Assembly (NCBI GenBank): GCA_017617335.1
Contig: JAFZWK010000038.1
Coordinates: 1 to 63,244, forward strand
DNA length: 63,244 nt
From: Bacteroidaceae bacterium
Lineage (GTDB): Bacteria; Bacteroidota; Bacteroidia; Bacteroidales; Bacteroidaceae
Reading direction: 5' to 3'
The translations under genes and the position numbers were made by a program. Below are positions 27,085 through 37,200 of the stretch, piece by piece. Each line of letters starts with the position of its first letter. The first letter of the stretch is position 1. Below the pieces are notes generated by a model that saw only the letters and a program-made list of their open reading frames with translations, ran no database searches and was not told where the DNA came from.

Positions 27085-30000
27085 AATTGAAATTTAGATT
27101 CTGTATTGCTTTTGCCTTTTTGTCCATGATGGGGACAAACCAGATGGCTCAAGCTGACACTACTGACCTCCTCTCAACCAATTTCCAAAAGATTCCTGAC
27201 AGTCAGCGTATAGCAGTCTATTGGTATTGGATGTCTGACAACATCTCCGTCAGCGGAGTTCAACATGATTTGGAGGCCATGAAAGAGAAAGGCATCACTC
27301 GTGCTTATATCGGTAATATCTGGCAAGATGATGTTAAGCCTGGCAAAGTGAAAGTGATGAGTGACGAGTGGTGGCAAGTTACACATGCTGCCCTTAAGCG
27401 TGCCAGTGAGTTGGACATAGAGATTGGTATTTTCAATTGTCCTGGATGGAGCCAATCGGGAGGTCCATGGATACAGCCTCAGCAAGCAATGCGATACCTT
27501 ACTAGTCAGCGTGTGAATATTAAGGGAAATGGACGTACTCAGACCATCAAGTTGCCTTCTTTGGGAGATAATGCGAAAGATGTTCGTGTATTGGCGGTTC
27601 CTGATCTTTCTGAGCAGTTCCATCCCACCACGGCTCAACTGCATAAAAAGGCTAACGAAGATCTTGTTCAAGAGATAGATTTGGGTGCAGAACGCATCAT
27701 ACGAAGCATAACGTTCCAGAGTAATGCTTATCTCTTGGCGAATGCAGTCATTGAAGCCAAGGTGGGTAATGAGTACAAGCAACTCAAGACTGTACATCTA
27801 GATCGTACGAATCATGGTCTTAATGTTGGGTTCCATCCTCATGCCCCCATTGCTGTCAGCTTGCCTGACACTCAAACCTCGAAGATGCGTATAACCTGTA
27901 CGGGTGGTCCTCGTGATTGTCAGTTTTCTGCCATCATAAGCGATGAACCTTGTGTGGAGCGTTTCGAGGAGAAGTCACTTGGTAAGATGTTCCAGACTCC
28001 TTTGCCTATGTGGGGAGAATACATGTGGCCCACGCAACCAGAACCTCATGGCAGCAACATTCTTGTCAATGAGGATCAAGTACAGGATATTACTTCTTTT
28101 CTCAAGGCTGATGGTTCCCTTACATGGAATGTTCCCAAAGGGAAGTGGATTATCCTACGAACTGGAATGTTGCCAACGGGTGTTACCAATGCTCCTGCCT
28201 CTCCTGAGGCAACAGGTTTGGAGGTTGACAAGATGAGTCGCGAGCATGTGGCCAGCCATTTCGATGCTTTCTTGGGAGAGTTGCTTCGTCGTATTCCAGC
28301 CGAGGACCGCACAAGTTTCAAGGTCGTGGTAGAGGACAGCTATGAGACAGGAGGTCAGAACTGGACTGATGATATGATCGAGAGTTTCCAGAAACGTTAT
28401 GGCTACGATCCTGTACCCTATATCCCCACGCTTTATGGTCAGGTAATTGGATCTCAGGACAAGACAGAGCGCTTCCTATGGGATCTTCGTCGCTTGATTG
28501 CCGACCGTGTGGCTTATGATTATGTGGGTGGGCTGCGTGAAATCAGTAATCAGCATGGTCTCACTACTTGGCTCGAGTGTTATGGTCATTGGGGATTCCC
28601 CAGCGAGTTCCTGATGTATGGTGGCCAGAGTGATGAGGTAGGCGGTGAGTTCTGGAGCGAGGGCTCTTTGGGTGACATCGAGAATCGTGCTGCCAGTTCT
28701 TGCGCTCACATATATGGAAAGCAGAAGGTTTGGGCCGAATCCTGTACTGCAGGAGGTCCTGGCTTTAGTCGCTATCCCTATATCATGAAGCAGCGTACTG
28801 ACCGTTTCTTTACGGAAGGCATCAATGCCACGTTGCTCCACCTCTTTATCCAGCAGCCTGACGAAACTACCTTCCCTGGCGTAAGTGCAGGTTTTGGTAA
28901 TGAGTTCAACCGCAAGAATGTATGGTGGGAGCACATGGACCTCTTCACCGATTATTTGCGTCGTTGCAACTTTATGCTTCAGCAGGGACGTTACGTGGCC
29001 GACATCGCTTACTATATTGGCGAGGATGCTCCCAAGATGACAGGTGCCGTGGATCCTGCCCTCCCTCGTGGCTATAGCTTTGATTATATCAATGCGGAGA
29101 TTATATCACAGTCTACTGTTCAGGATGGCAAACTTGTCTTGCCATGTGGAATGGAGTATCGTGTGCTGGTTTTGCCTAAGCAGAATACCATGCGTCCTGA
29201 GGTTATCCAGAAAATCTCTGCTCTCGTTCAGCAGGGATTAGTGGTGGTTGGTCCTCAGCCTACTGCGTCTCCTTCTCTTCAGAACTATCCTGTTGCAGAT
29301 CAGCAGGTTCAGCAGTTGGCTCAGAAGATGTGGACTAACGGTACTTATGGGAGGGGACGTGTTTTCCCTGATGGAACCAAACTCAAGGAAATCATGGATG
29401 GGCTCCATCTTGTTCCTGATTGCTACGTGGATCCCCAGCAGCCTGTGCTGTTTATCCATCGCACATTGGGCGATCGTGAGATCTATTTCCTCAGCAACCA
29501 GAGTGAAGACGAAATTGCTTTTAATGCAGAGTTCCGTGTGACAGGACTCAAGCCTGAGCTGTGGAATCCTGTTTCTGCTGAGCAGCGTGCTCTGCCTCAA
29601 TATGACGATAATGGATTATTTACCATTGTACCTATCAAGTTGGCTGCCAACGAGAGTTCCTTCATCGTCTTTCAGGCCACGCAGCGTACCACACAGGCTC
29701 GAGAGAATTATCCCCAACCTACTACGATAGCTGTTGTATCCACTCCTTGGACTGTTACGTTCCAAAACGAACGTCGTGGTCCTCAAGGACCTCAGACTTT
29801 TCAGGAATTGAATGACTGGACCAAGTCCGACAACGAGTCAATCCGCTACTATTCAGGCATTGCAGAATACGAGAATACCATTTCTCTTCCCACTTTGCCA
29901 CCAAGTCCTGTTTATCTCAACTTGGGTCGTGTCATGGTGATGGGAAAAGTGTACGTCAATGATCAGTACGTTGGTGGAGTCTGGACCTATCCTTATCAGG

Positions 30001-30200
30001 TGAATGTCAGCAACTATCTGCGTCAAGGCGACAACAAGATTCGTGTAGAGGTTGTCAACAACTGGATGAATCGTCTGATTGGAGACCAGAATTTGCCTGA
30101 ATCTCAACGTAAGACTTGGACCAGTGTGAATCCTTGGAATGCCAAGAGTACACTTCAGCCTTCTGGCCTTCTGGGGCCTGTCAAGCTGATAAGATTCTGA
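27081..30200 (+). CDS. GH106-like glycoside hydrolase (putative alpha-L-rhamnosidase, 1039 aa)
   Basis: A signal peptide (ending near QMAQA) precedes the GH106-like opening AVYWYWMSDNISVSGVQHDL with GITRAYIGNIW and IEIGIFNCPGWSQSGGPW. The catalytic-barrel region has acidic candidates in VVVEDSYETGGQNW and in WAESCTAGGPGFSRYPYIM. It ends with a GH2-like sugar-binding beta-sandwich (YENTISLPTLPPSPVYLNLG, VYVNDQYVGGVW, NKIRVEVVNNW). Proteins of this build are annotated as alpha-L-rhamnosidase or simply glycosyl hydrolase. It overlaps the membrane protein gene by 4 bp. A 22-bp repeat array and a terminator follow. Confidence 0.83.
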   Translation: MKLKFRFCIAFAFLSMMGTNQMAQADTTDLLSTNFQKIPDSQRIAVYWYWMSDNISVSGVQHDLEAMKEKGITRAYIGNIWQDDVKPGKVKVMSDEWWQVTHAALKRASELDIEIGIFNCPGWSQSGGPWIQPQQAMRYLTSQRVNIKGNGRTQTIKLPSLGDNAKDVRVLAVPDLSEQFHPTTAQLHKKANEDLVQEIDLGAERIIRSITFQSNAYLLANAVIEAKVGNEYKQLKTVHLDRTNHGLNVGFHPHAPIAVSLPDTQTSKMRITCTGGPRDCQFSAIISDEPCVERFEEKSLGKMFQTPLPMWGEYMWPTQPEPHGSNILVNEDQVQDITSFLKADGSLTWNVPKGKWIILRTGMLPTGVTNAPASPEATGLEVDKMSREHVASHFDAFLGELLRRIPAEDRTSFKVVVEDSYETGGQNWTDDMIESFQKRYGYDPVPYIPTLYGQVIGSQDKTERFLWDLRRLIADRVAYDYVGGLREISNQHGLTTWLECYGHWGFPSEFLMYGGQSDEVGGEFWSEGSLGDIENRAASSCAHIYGKQKVWAESCTAGGPGFSRYPYIMKQRTDRFFTEGINATLLHLFIQQPDETTFPGVSAGFGNEFNRKNVWWEHMDLFTDYLRRCNFMLQQGRYVADIAYYIGEDAPKMTGAVDPALPRGYSFDYINAEIISQSTVQDGKLVLPCGMEYRVLVLPKQNTMRPEVIQKISALVQQGLVVVGPQPTASPSLQNYPVADQQVQQLAQKMWTNGTYGRGRVFPDGTKLKEIMDGLHLVPDCYVDPQQPVLFIHRTLGDREIYFLSNQSEDEIAFNAEFRVTGLKPELWNPVSAEQRALPQYDDNGLFTIVPIKLAANESSFIVFQATQRTTQARENYPQPTTIAVVSTPWTVTFQNERRGPQGPQTFQELNDWTKSDNESIRYYSGIAEYENTISLPTLPPSPVYLNLGRVMVMGKVYVNDQYVGGVWTYPYQVNVSNYLRQGDNKIRVEVVNNWMNRLIGDQNLPESQRKTWTSVNPWNAKSTLQPSGLLGPVKLIRF

Positions 30201-30291
30201 TTCCAACATCTTTCTGTTTTTCCCAGAATTGGTTAACATCCATTTTCTGCAGAGGCCAACATTTTTATTGAAAGGTTGACAAGTTCAAGGA

Positions 30292-30379
30292 CAACGTGTT
30301 GAAACCGCAAAGTCAACGTGTTGAAAGCACGGATACAACGTGTTGTCTTTGGGAAGTCAACGTGTTGTGTCATCAAGGG
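30292..30379 (+). repeat. Four-unit 22-bp-period repeat with invariant core CAACGTGTTG
   Basis: The 10-bp core CAACGTGTTG is perfect at 30292, 30314, 30336 and 30358, exactly 22 bp apart (about two helical turns). The 12-bp remainders differ but often end in AAGT. The core is a near-palindrome, with arms CAAC/GTTG around GT. The array lies after the GH106 stop and before its terminator, so it is transcribed in that mRNA. Further exact cores are at 8950, 11442, 13971, 17646 and (minus) 50217. Confidence 0.9.
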
Positions 30380-30425
30380 TGAAGAAATGGCGTGGTGAAG
30401 TAAAGAATACGGATTGACAAGTCGC

Positions 30426-30464
30426 AAAAATCCCTGACAGGATGATTTCTTGCCAGGGATTTTT
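30426..30464 (+). terminator. Rho-independent terminator after the GH106-like operon
   Basis: AAAAATCCCTG (30426-30436) pairs perfectly with CAGGGATTTTT (30454-30464), 11 bp, ending in a T-run. The flanking A-run means it could act in both directions. Confidence 0.85.
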
Positions 30465-30556
30465 CTGTCTCCTGTTGAAAAAAGAACGACTTTAGACGTT
30501 TTTCGGCACCAAAGCGGTTAAACCTTTGTGCGCGTTTGTGTGTCAAAATGTCAGTG

Positions 30557-33538
30557 ATGAAAAAATCTCTATCTCACATCCTTGGTCTCTTGCTTCTGTT
30601 CTGCTTCTCTGGACAGATGGTGGCTCAGCAGCCTCAGCAATCTGCGTCTACCTCCAAGTCAGCAGAAAGTGGTGTGGCTCATATCAATATCCGAGGTACT
30701 GTCTATGAGAATGAGTCCCTTCATCCCATGCAAGGAGCCAGCGTGAAGCTTTTCGACGCAAAAGGGACGATGGTCAGCGGAAACGTTACGATGAAGAATG
30801 GTCAGTTTCTCCTGCCTGGCATTCCTACAGGTACCTATACGCTGAAGGTCTCTTTCATGGGATTCAAGGAACAGTCCTTCTCCATCACTCTTCCCAAGAA
30901 ATCTGGCAACTACAAGATTGACGATGTCATGATGCGCGAGGAAACCACCATGATGAAGGAAACTGTCGTGGAGGGCCAGATGCCTGAAATGACAGTCGTG
31001 GAGGACACAGTCATGTACAATGCCGATGCATTTAAGTTGCCGGATGGAGCCCTTGTGGAGGAACTCATCAAGAAATTGCCTAGCATTGTTCTCGAGGATA
31101 ATGGAAGCTATACTTGGAACGGCAAGAGCATCAGTCAGATTCTGGTGGACGGCAAGGAATTCTTTGGCAACAATATGGAGATTGTTCTCAAGAATCTGCC
31201 TGCCGAGATAGTGGACAAGGTGAAAGCCTATGACAGGCAGAGTGAAAATGCACGTATCACAGGTATTGACGACGGCAACGAGCGAACGGTGCTTGACTTG
31301 GCTATCAAGAAAGACCGTAAGCGGGGATGGTTTGGCAATGTGACGGGAGGTTATGGATCCAGTGATCGCTACACGGGGCGCCTTATGACCAACCGTTTTG
31401 TGGGCGACCAGAAGTTCTCTGTCGTTGGGAATGCCAACAATACAGAAGGGGACGGTATGACGGATCGGCAGAGTGGGGGATTCACGATGAACTACGAGAA
31501 GAAGAAAGTCCTTGAGCTCAACGGAGGAATCAATGGCAACTTCAACCAAGGTTCCAGCGAAAGCAGTACCAGCCGCCAGTCTTTCGAGAACCGCAATGCT
31601 GCTTACAGCAACAGTACTCAGAGTAGCGGAAACCACAGCAATGGAGTCAATTTCAACTACCGTGTTGAGTGGAGTCCTGATACGATGACCAAAGTCATTT
31701 TCCGTCCTGAGGCCTCTTATCGCCAAAGTGGCAACCACAGTCAGAGCGAGAGTGCTGCTTTCAATGATGACCCTTATTCCATCAATGGTATCACGGATCC
31801 GCTTTCCCAACTCTCTCTCCTTTCCGATTCGATCGGCGTGAACCATCGTCTTGGTGCCAGTCATAGTGGGAGTGACAACATCAATGCAAGTGCTTCCTTA
31901 CGTGTCAATCGCCGATTGAAGAAAAAAGGACGCAATCTCTCCTTCGACGCGAGTGGAGGTTATTCCAAAGGAAATACTGAAAGCGACAGCTACAGTCAGA
32001 TTGATTACTATCAGCGATTGGCTCACGATGGCACAGATTCCGTTTACCACAAGTCCCAGTACAATGATTCGCAATCCAAGAACCGCAACTGGAGCGCCAA
32101 CATCAGCTACAATGAGCCAATAGCCCACAATGTATACCTCCAGTTGAGCTACTCTTATCGCAACCGCTTTACTGACAACGATCGTACTGTCAGTTCCATT
32201 TTCGACCCCTACAATGACCTCTATGGAGTCGTCAGGTCCAATTATCGCCAATTCTCGGATTATGGTGTGCCTGATACCGCTCAGTGCAACTATACCACCA
32301 ACACCTATCAGAACCACGATGCTCGCTTGCAGTTCCGCATCAATCGCACCCAGTATCAGCTGACCATCGGAGGCAATGTGCAGCCTCAGATTAATTCGGT
32401 GGACTACAACAAAGGTTGGAAGCATTACGATGTTAGCCGCACCGTGGTTAATGCGTCGCCTACTGTCAATTTCCGTTATCGTTTTTCTCGTCAGGAGCAG
32501 TTCGATTTCCACTATGGAGGTTCAACGGGTCAGCCCAGCATCACCGACCTTATCCCTGATACACTTAATAATGCCAATCCCCTGAATATCCAGTTGGGAA
32601 ACCCCAATCTGAAACCCTCCTTCACCCAAGGGTTGAGTGCTAATTATCGTAAAAGCATCCAGGAGACTCAGCGATCCTATGCGGCCAACATGCAGTTCAA
32701 TACTACGCGCAACAGCGTCAGCAACCGTACCCAATACGACGAGGAAACTGGTGGACGCGTTACTCAACCAATGAACATCAATGGAAACTGGAATGGAAAC
32801 GCCAGTTTCAACTTCAATACTGCCTTTCGCGACCAGCGTTTCAGAATCAATACCAACACTCAGACCAGTATGACCAATGCTGTCAGCTACGTTTATCAGG
32901 CGTCTGCCCATGAGACTGTCAAGAATCGCACGCGGGGCAATCGTGTCAGCCAGAGTCTGCGTCTCACCTTCCGCAATGATTGGCTTGAGGTGAATGCAAA
33001 CGGGTCCCTGCGCTACAACCATAGTCGCAGCACCAATACCAGCGCGAGCAATCTTGATACCTATGGTTTCAACTATGGAGTTGGCACTGAGATGCAGTTC
33101 CCTTGGAACATGACTTTCAGCACCAACATTACAGAACAATGTCGACGGGGTTATTCGGATGCCAGCATGAACACCAACGAGCTCATTTGGGGATTCCAGT
33201 TCAGCCAGCGCTTGCTGCCCAAGCGAAACCTTACCATCAGCGTTCGTGCCAACGATGTGCTCAATCAACGTGATAATGTCAACCGCAACGTGTCAGCCAC
33301 AGCTCGTACGGATACGCGCACCCTCAATGTCCACAGTTATTATCTGCTTACCATCAGCTATCGTTTCGGCAAGTTTGGTGGAGGTCGTGGTCGGCGGGGT
33401 GACTTTGGTGAGCGCGGCGAGGGTAACGATATTGGTCCGGTCAGAGAACATCGTGGAGGCCCTGGCGGCGAAGGTCCCCGTGGTGGTTTCGAGGGTGGAG
33501 GGTTTGGTCCTGGTGGTGGACCTGGAGGAGGCTTTTGA
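30557..33538 (+). CDS. TonB-dependent-receptor-like outer membrane protein with carboxypeptidase-regulatory domain (993 aa)
   Basis: The ATG at 30557 gives MKKSLSHILGLLLLFCFSGQ and a signal peptide ending near VAQQ; earlier GTG and ATG starts only add a few residues. A CarboxypepD_reg-like domain follows (GTVYENESLHPMQGASVKLF, TGTYTLKVSFMGFKEQSF), then a plug-like region (PDGALVEELIKKLPSIVLED, ISQILVDGKEFFG) and a long Asn/Ser-rich barrel. The tail of about 55 residues is glycine/arginine-rich (for example GFGPGGGPGGGF). This fits the outer-membrane-beta-barrel family 3 type of receptor. There is no SusD partner, so it is not a classic SusC. Ligand unknown. Confidence 0.85.
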   Translation: MKKSLSHILGLLLLFCFSGQMVAQQPQQSASTSKSAESGVAHINIRGTVYENESLHPMQGASVKLFDAKGTMVSGNVTMKNGQFLLPGIPTGTYTLKVSFMGFKEQSFSITLPKKSGNYKIDDVMMREETTMMKETVVEGQMPEMTVVEDTVMYNADAFKLPDGALVEELIKKLPSIVLEDNGSYTWNGKSISQILVDGKEFFGNNMEIVLKNLPAEIVDKVKAYDRQSENARITGIDDGNERTVLDLAIKKDRKRGWFGNVTGGYGSSDRYTGRLMTNRFVGDQKFSVVGNANNTEGDGMTDRQSGGFTMNYEKKKVLELNGGINGNFNQGSSESSTSRQSFENRNAAYSNSTQSSGNHSNGVNFNYRVEWSPDTMTKVIFRPEASYRQSGNHSQSESAAFNDDPYSINGITDPLSQLSLLSDSIGVNHRLGASHSGSDNINASASLRVNRRLKKKGRNLSFDASGGYSKGNTESDSYSQIDYYQRLAHDGTDSVYHKSQYNDSQSKNRNWSANISYNEPIAHNVYLQLSYSYRNRFTDNDRTVSSIFDPYNDLYGVVRSNYRQFSDYGVPDTAQCNYTTNTYQNHDARLQFRINRTQYQLTIGGNVQPQINSVDYNKGWKHYDVSRTVVNASPTVNFRYRFSRQEQFDFHYGGSTGQPSITDLIPDTLNNANPLNIQLGNPNLKPSFTQGLSANYRKSIQETQRSYAANMQFNTTRNSVSNRTQYDEETGGRVTQPMNINGNWNGNASFNFNTAFRDQRFRINTNTQTSMTNAVSYVYQASAHETVKNRTRGNRVSQSLRLTFRNDWLEVNANGSLRYNHSRSTNTSASNLDTYGFNYGVGTEMQFPWNMTFSTNITEQCRRGYSDASMNTNELIWGFQFSQRLLPKRNLTISVRANDVLNQRDNVNRNVSATARTDTRTLNVHSYYLLTISYRFGKFGGGRGRRGDFGERGEGNDIGPVREHRGGPGGEGPRGGFEGGGFGPGGGPGGGF

Positions 33539-33540
33539 TG

Positions 33541-34137
33541 TTACTTCTGCAAGGTGAGAGTGAATTTCCTCCCCTTATCCATTTCTCCGTATAGTTTGGT
33601 CCCGTCATTGCTCAGCGTCAGCGTATCCTTGTCTTTCCCTTCGCTGACGATGATTAGGTTCCCTTCGCGTACATACGTACATTTCTCATTCTCAGGAGCC
33701 AGGGCGAGAGCAGCTTTCATCGCCTTGCGTTTTGCCCAGCCGATTCCCGCTTTCTTCAACAGTTCCTCGTCGATAGTCATTTTCTGTCCCATCACGGCGT
33801 TTGTCTCGTCCTTGAAGGTAAAGGTGATAGCCATCTTCATGGCACCGTTGGCCATCTCTTCGGCTTCTTTCATTTTTTCCTTCAGTTCCTTTTCTACTTC
33901 CTTCTTTTCCTCAGCCGTCAGCTTGCGTCCTTTCTCTTTCTCTTTTTTTGCAATGGCCTCCATCTTGATCGAGTCCGCTTTCTGGTCCATTTTCTGCATC
34001 GCTTCCTTCATCACGTCCCTCATGATGTTGGGATTGTGGTAAACCTTGCCTGCCATGCTTTGACCACTTGCGCCGAGTGAAACGCAAAATATCAGGATAG
34101 CTGCAATCAGCTGTGTTTTGAAACTTCTTTTCATCAT
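33541..34137 (-). CDS. Secreted coiled-coil protein of unknown function (198 aa)
   Basis: Not recognised. A signal peptide is clear (LIAAILIFCVSLGASGQ). A Lys/Glu-rich helix follows, about residues 45-95 (KLTAEEKKEVEKELKEKMKE), probably a coiled coil. The C-terminal part has beta character (AITFTFKDETNAVMGQKM, NLIIVSEGKDKDTLTLS). Bacteroidetes envelope proteins of this look are common without assigned roles. It converges on the receptor gene with only 2 bp between stops. It has its own promoter element. Confidence 0.75.
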   Translation of the reverse strand: MMKRSFKTQLIAAILIFCVSLGASGQSMAGKVYHNPNIMRDVMKEAMQKMDQKADSIKMEAIAKKEKEKGRKLTAEEKKEVEKELKEKMKEAEEMANGAMKMAITFTFKDETNAVMGQKMTIDEELLKKAGIGWAKRKAMKAALALAPENEKCTYVREGNLIIVSEGKDKDTLTLSNDGTKLYGEMDKGRKFTLTLQK

Positions 34138-34165
34138 TCTTCAGTAATTTGTTTTGTTTTCCGCT

Positions 34166-34174
34166 GCAAAGTTA
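34166..34174 (-). promoter_or_regulatory. -7 element for the coiled-coil protein gene
   Basis: On the minus strand TAACTTTGC is an exact TAnnTTTGY match, 28 bp before the ATG at 34137. Confidence 0.5.
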
Positions 34175-34233
34175 CGAAAAGAAAATCGAAAGTAATATTT
34201 CTTAATTCTCTCGTGAAAGATAAATCAAAAGAT

Positions 34234-37200
34234 TTATTCGAACTCTTGCCAACTCTTGATTTGCAGTTTGTCGAGACTAGTTTGGCAGAAGGCTTCGATG
34301 AAGGCACTGGCGAGACGAGCGTTTGTGATCAGAGGAATATTGTGATCGATTGCACCACGTCGAATCTTATAGCCGTTTGTAAGTTCTCGTTTTGTGTGAT
34401 TCTTGGGAATGTTAACAATGAGATCGAACTGGTGATCGTGGATCATGTCTATCACATTGGGCTTACCAGGAATTTTTTCATCGGGCCATGCTACGGGAGT
34501 TGCCTTGGCTCCATTTTCGTTGAGGTATCGGGCGGTTCCATCTGATGCATAGATAGTGTAACCAGCCTTCACGAGAGCCTGTGCGGCATCCAACAGGGCG
34601 GCTTTCTCTTTGGCTCCACCACTGGAAATCATGATGCCCTTTTCTTTTGAAGGAATCTTATAGCCAGTAGCAATCATGGAATCGAGGAGTGCTTCCTCGA
34701 AAGTATCGCCAATGCAACCAACCTCGCCTGTGGAACTCATGTCAACGCCCAAAATGGGATCTGCATTTTGAAGACGAGCAAAGGAGAACTGGGAGGCTTT
34801 CACGCCGATACGGTCGATGTCAAACTCGCTCTTGTCGGGCTTCGTATATGGAGCACCCAGCATGATACGGGTGGCTGTTTCAATGAAGTTTCGCTTGAGC
34901 ACCTTGCTGACGAAGGGGAATGAGCGACTGGCACGCAGGTTACATTCTATGACCTTGATGTCGCTTCCTTTCGCCAGATATTGGATATTGAAGGGACCGG
35001 ATATGTTGAGTTCCTTGGCAATGGCTCGGGAAATTTTCTTGATTTGGCGAACTTGGGCAAAAGAGATGTTTTGGGCAGGAAAGACCATTGTGGCATCACC
35101 AGAGTGGACACCGGCATACTCCACATGCTCAGAGATAGCATATTCGACTATCTCACCATTTTGGGCTACTGCATCAAACTCCACCTCATTAGTTTCTTGC
35201 ATGAACTGTGAGATCACTACGGGATATTCTTTACTAACTTCGCTGGCCAGTGCCAGATAACGTTCCAGTTCATCGTAGTCATAGCAAACATTCATGGCAG
35301 CACCAGAGAGAACGTAACTGGGACGGACCAAAACGGGGAAGTCTACGCGGTTGACAAACTGGCGAACATCCTTCATACTAGTCAGAGCACTCCATTGGGG
35401 TTGGTCGATACCCAATTTATCCAGCATGGTGCTGAATTTGTCTCGATTTTCAGCTCTGTCGATGGAAACTGGACTGGTACCCAAGATGGGAACCCCTTGA
35501 CGATAGAGCTTCATCGCCAAGTTATTGGGAATCTGGCCACCTACACTTACAATGACACCATTGGGGTTCTCTAAGTCAATAACATCCAAAACACGCTCAA
35601 AAGAGAGTTCGTCGAAGTAGAGATGATCACACATGTCATAATCGGTGGAGACAGTCTCAGGATTATAGTTGATCATGATACTCTTGTAACCCAGATTACG
35701 AGCTGTGTTGATGGCATTCACTGAGCACCAGTCAAATTCTACGGACGAACCAATCCGATAGGCTCCAGAACCCAATACAATGACACTCTTCTCGTTGGTA
35801 TAGTAATTGATATCATAACCGTTCACCGCATAGGTCATGTAGAGGTAATTCGTTAAATCGGGATGCTCACTTGCCACGGTAGGAATTCTTTTTACCGCAG
35901 GCAGAATGCCCAGTTTTTTGCGTAAGGAACGTACGGCCAGATTTTCGTGCTCCATGTTGCCTCGAGTAGGTTTGAGTACGAATCGAGCAATCTGGAAATC
36001 AGAGAATCCCCATATCTTGGCTTGACGCAATACATCGACAGGAAGTTCCTCCAAACTGTTATAGCTTTCAAGTACATGCTTGTAATCCACGATATTCTTC
36101 ATGCGGGACAGGAACCAGGGATCAATCTTTGTCAACTCGTAGATACGATCAATGGTATACCCCTCCTCCAAGGCTTGAGCAATAGCGAAAACACGCAAGT
36201 CAGTGGGATTCTCCAATTCCTCGTTGAGATTATTGAAGCGAGTATGGTCGTTGCCAACGAATCCGTGCATTCCCTGACCTATCATGCGAAGTCCCTTTTG
36301 GATAAGTTCCTCAAAGGTTCGACCAATAGACATGATTTCACCTACGGATTTCATACTGGAACCAATCTTGCGGCTCACACCAGTGAATTTCGTCAAGTCC
36401 CAGCGAGGAATCTTGCAGATGAGATAGTCCAGCGAAGGAGCTACGTAAGCGGAATTCGTGGTACCCATCTCTCCAATTTGATCAAGCGTGTAGCCCAAGG
36501 CAATCTTGGCAGCCACGAAAGCCAAAGGATAGCCGGTGGCTTTGCTGGCTAAAGCAGAAGAGCGGCTCAGGCGGGCGTTGATCTCAATGATACGATAGTC
36601 ATTAGTCTCGGCATTGAAAGCAAATTGGATGTTGCACTCGCCTACGATGTTGAGGTGACGCACGCAACGGATGGTAAGGTCCTGAAGATATTTCACTTGC
36701 TCCTCGGTGAGCGAACAGGTTGGAGCTACCACGATGGACTCACCGGTATGGATGCCTAAAGGATCGAAATTCTCCATGGAAGCCACGGTGAAGCAGTGAT
36801 CGTTAGCATCGCGGATACACTCGAATTCGATTTCTTTCCATCCCTTGAGGCATTCTTCCACCAGAACTTGTGGGGCAAAAGTAAATGCGCTCTCGGCAAT
36901 TTCGCGGAATGTCTTTTCATCGGGACAAACGCCAGAACCAAGTCCACCTAATGCATATGCAGAACGGATCATGATGGGATAACCGATGTTGCGAGCGGCA
37001 CGAATGGCCTCGTCCAATGTCTCACAAGCTTGAGAAACAGGAACCTTGAGGTCTATCTTGTTGAGTTCTTTCACGAAAAGGTCGCGGTCCTCGGTATTCA
37101 TGATGGCTTCCACACTGGTTCCCAAAACTTGAACACCATATTGGTCGAGGATTCCTTGCTGATGAAGTTGAGTTCCGCAGTTAAGCGCTGTCTGGCCACC

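Larger units (their letters stand above)
30201..30556 (+). other. Non-coding region between the GH106-like gene and the receptor gene
   Basis: These 356 bp hold no credible gene. They contain the four-unit 22-bp repeat (30292-30379), then a Rho-independent terminator (30426-30464), then about 90 bp leading to the receptor ATG at 30557. AACCTTTGTG at 30524-30533 is an imperfect -7 element for the receptor gene. Confidence 0.75.

Noticed and set aside
30292-30379. CRISPR array
   Set aside because: The repeat core is only 10 bp with 12-bp spacers and no cas genes are nearby.
30659-31864. 401-aa minus-strand ORF opposite the receptor gene
   Set aside because: Antisense shadow in a well-supported receptor gene.
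34220-34237. Hairpin at the carB stop codon
   Set aside because: Seven A/T-rich pairs and no T-run afterwards.
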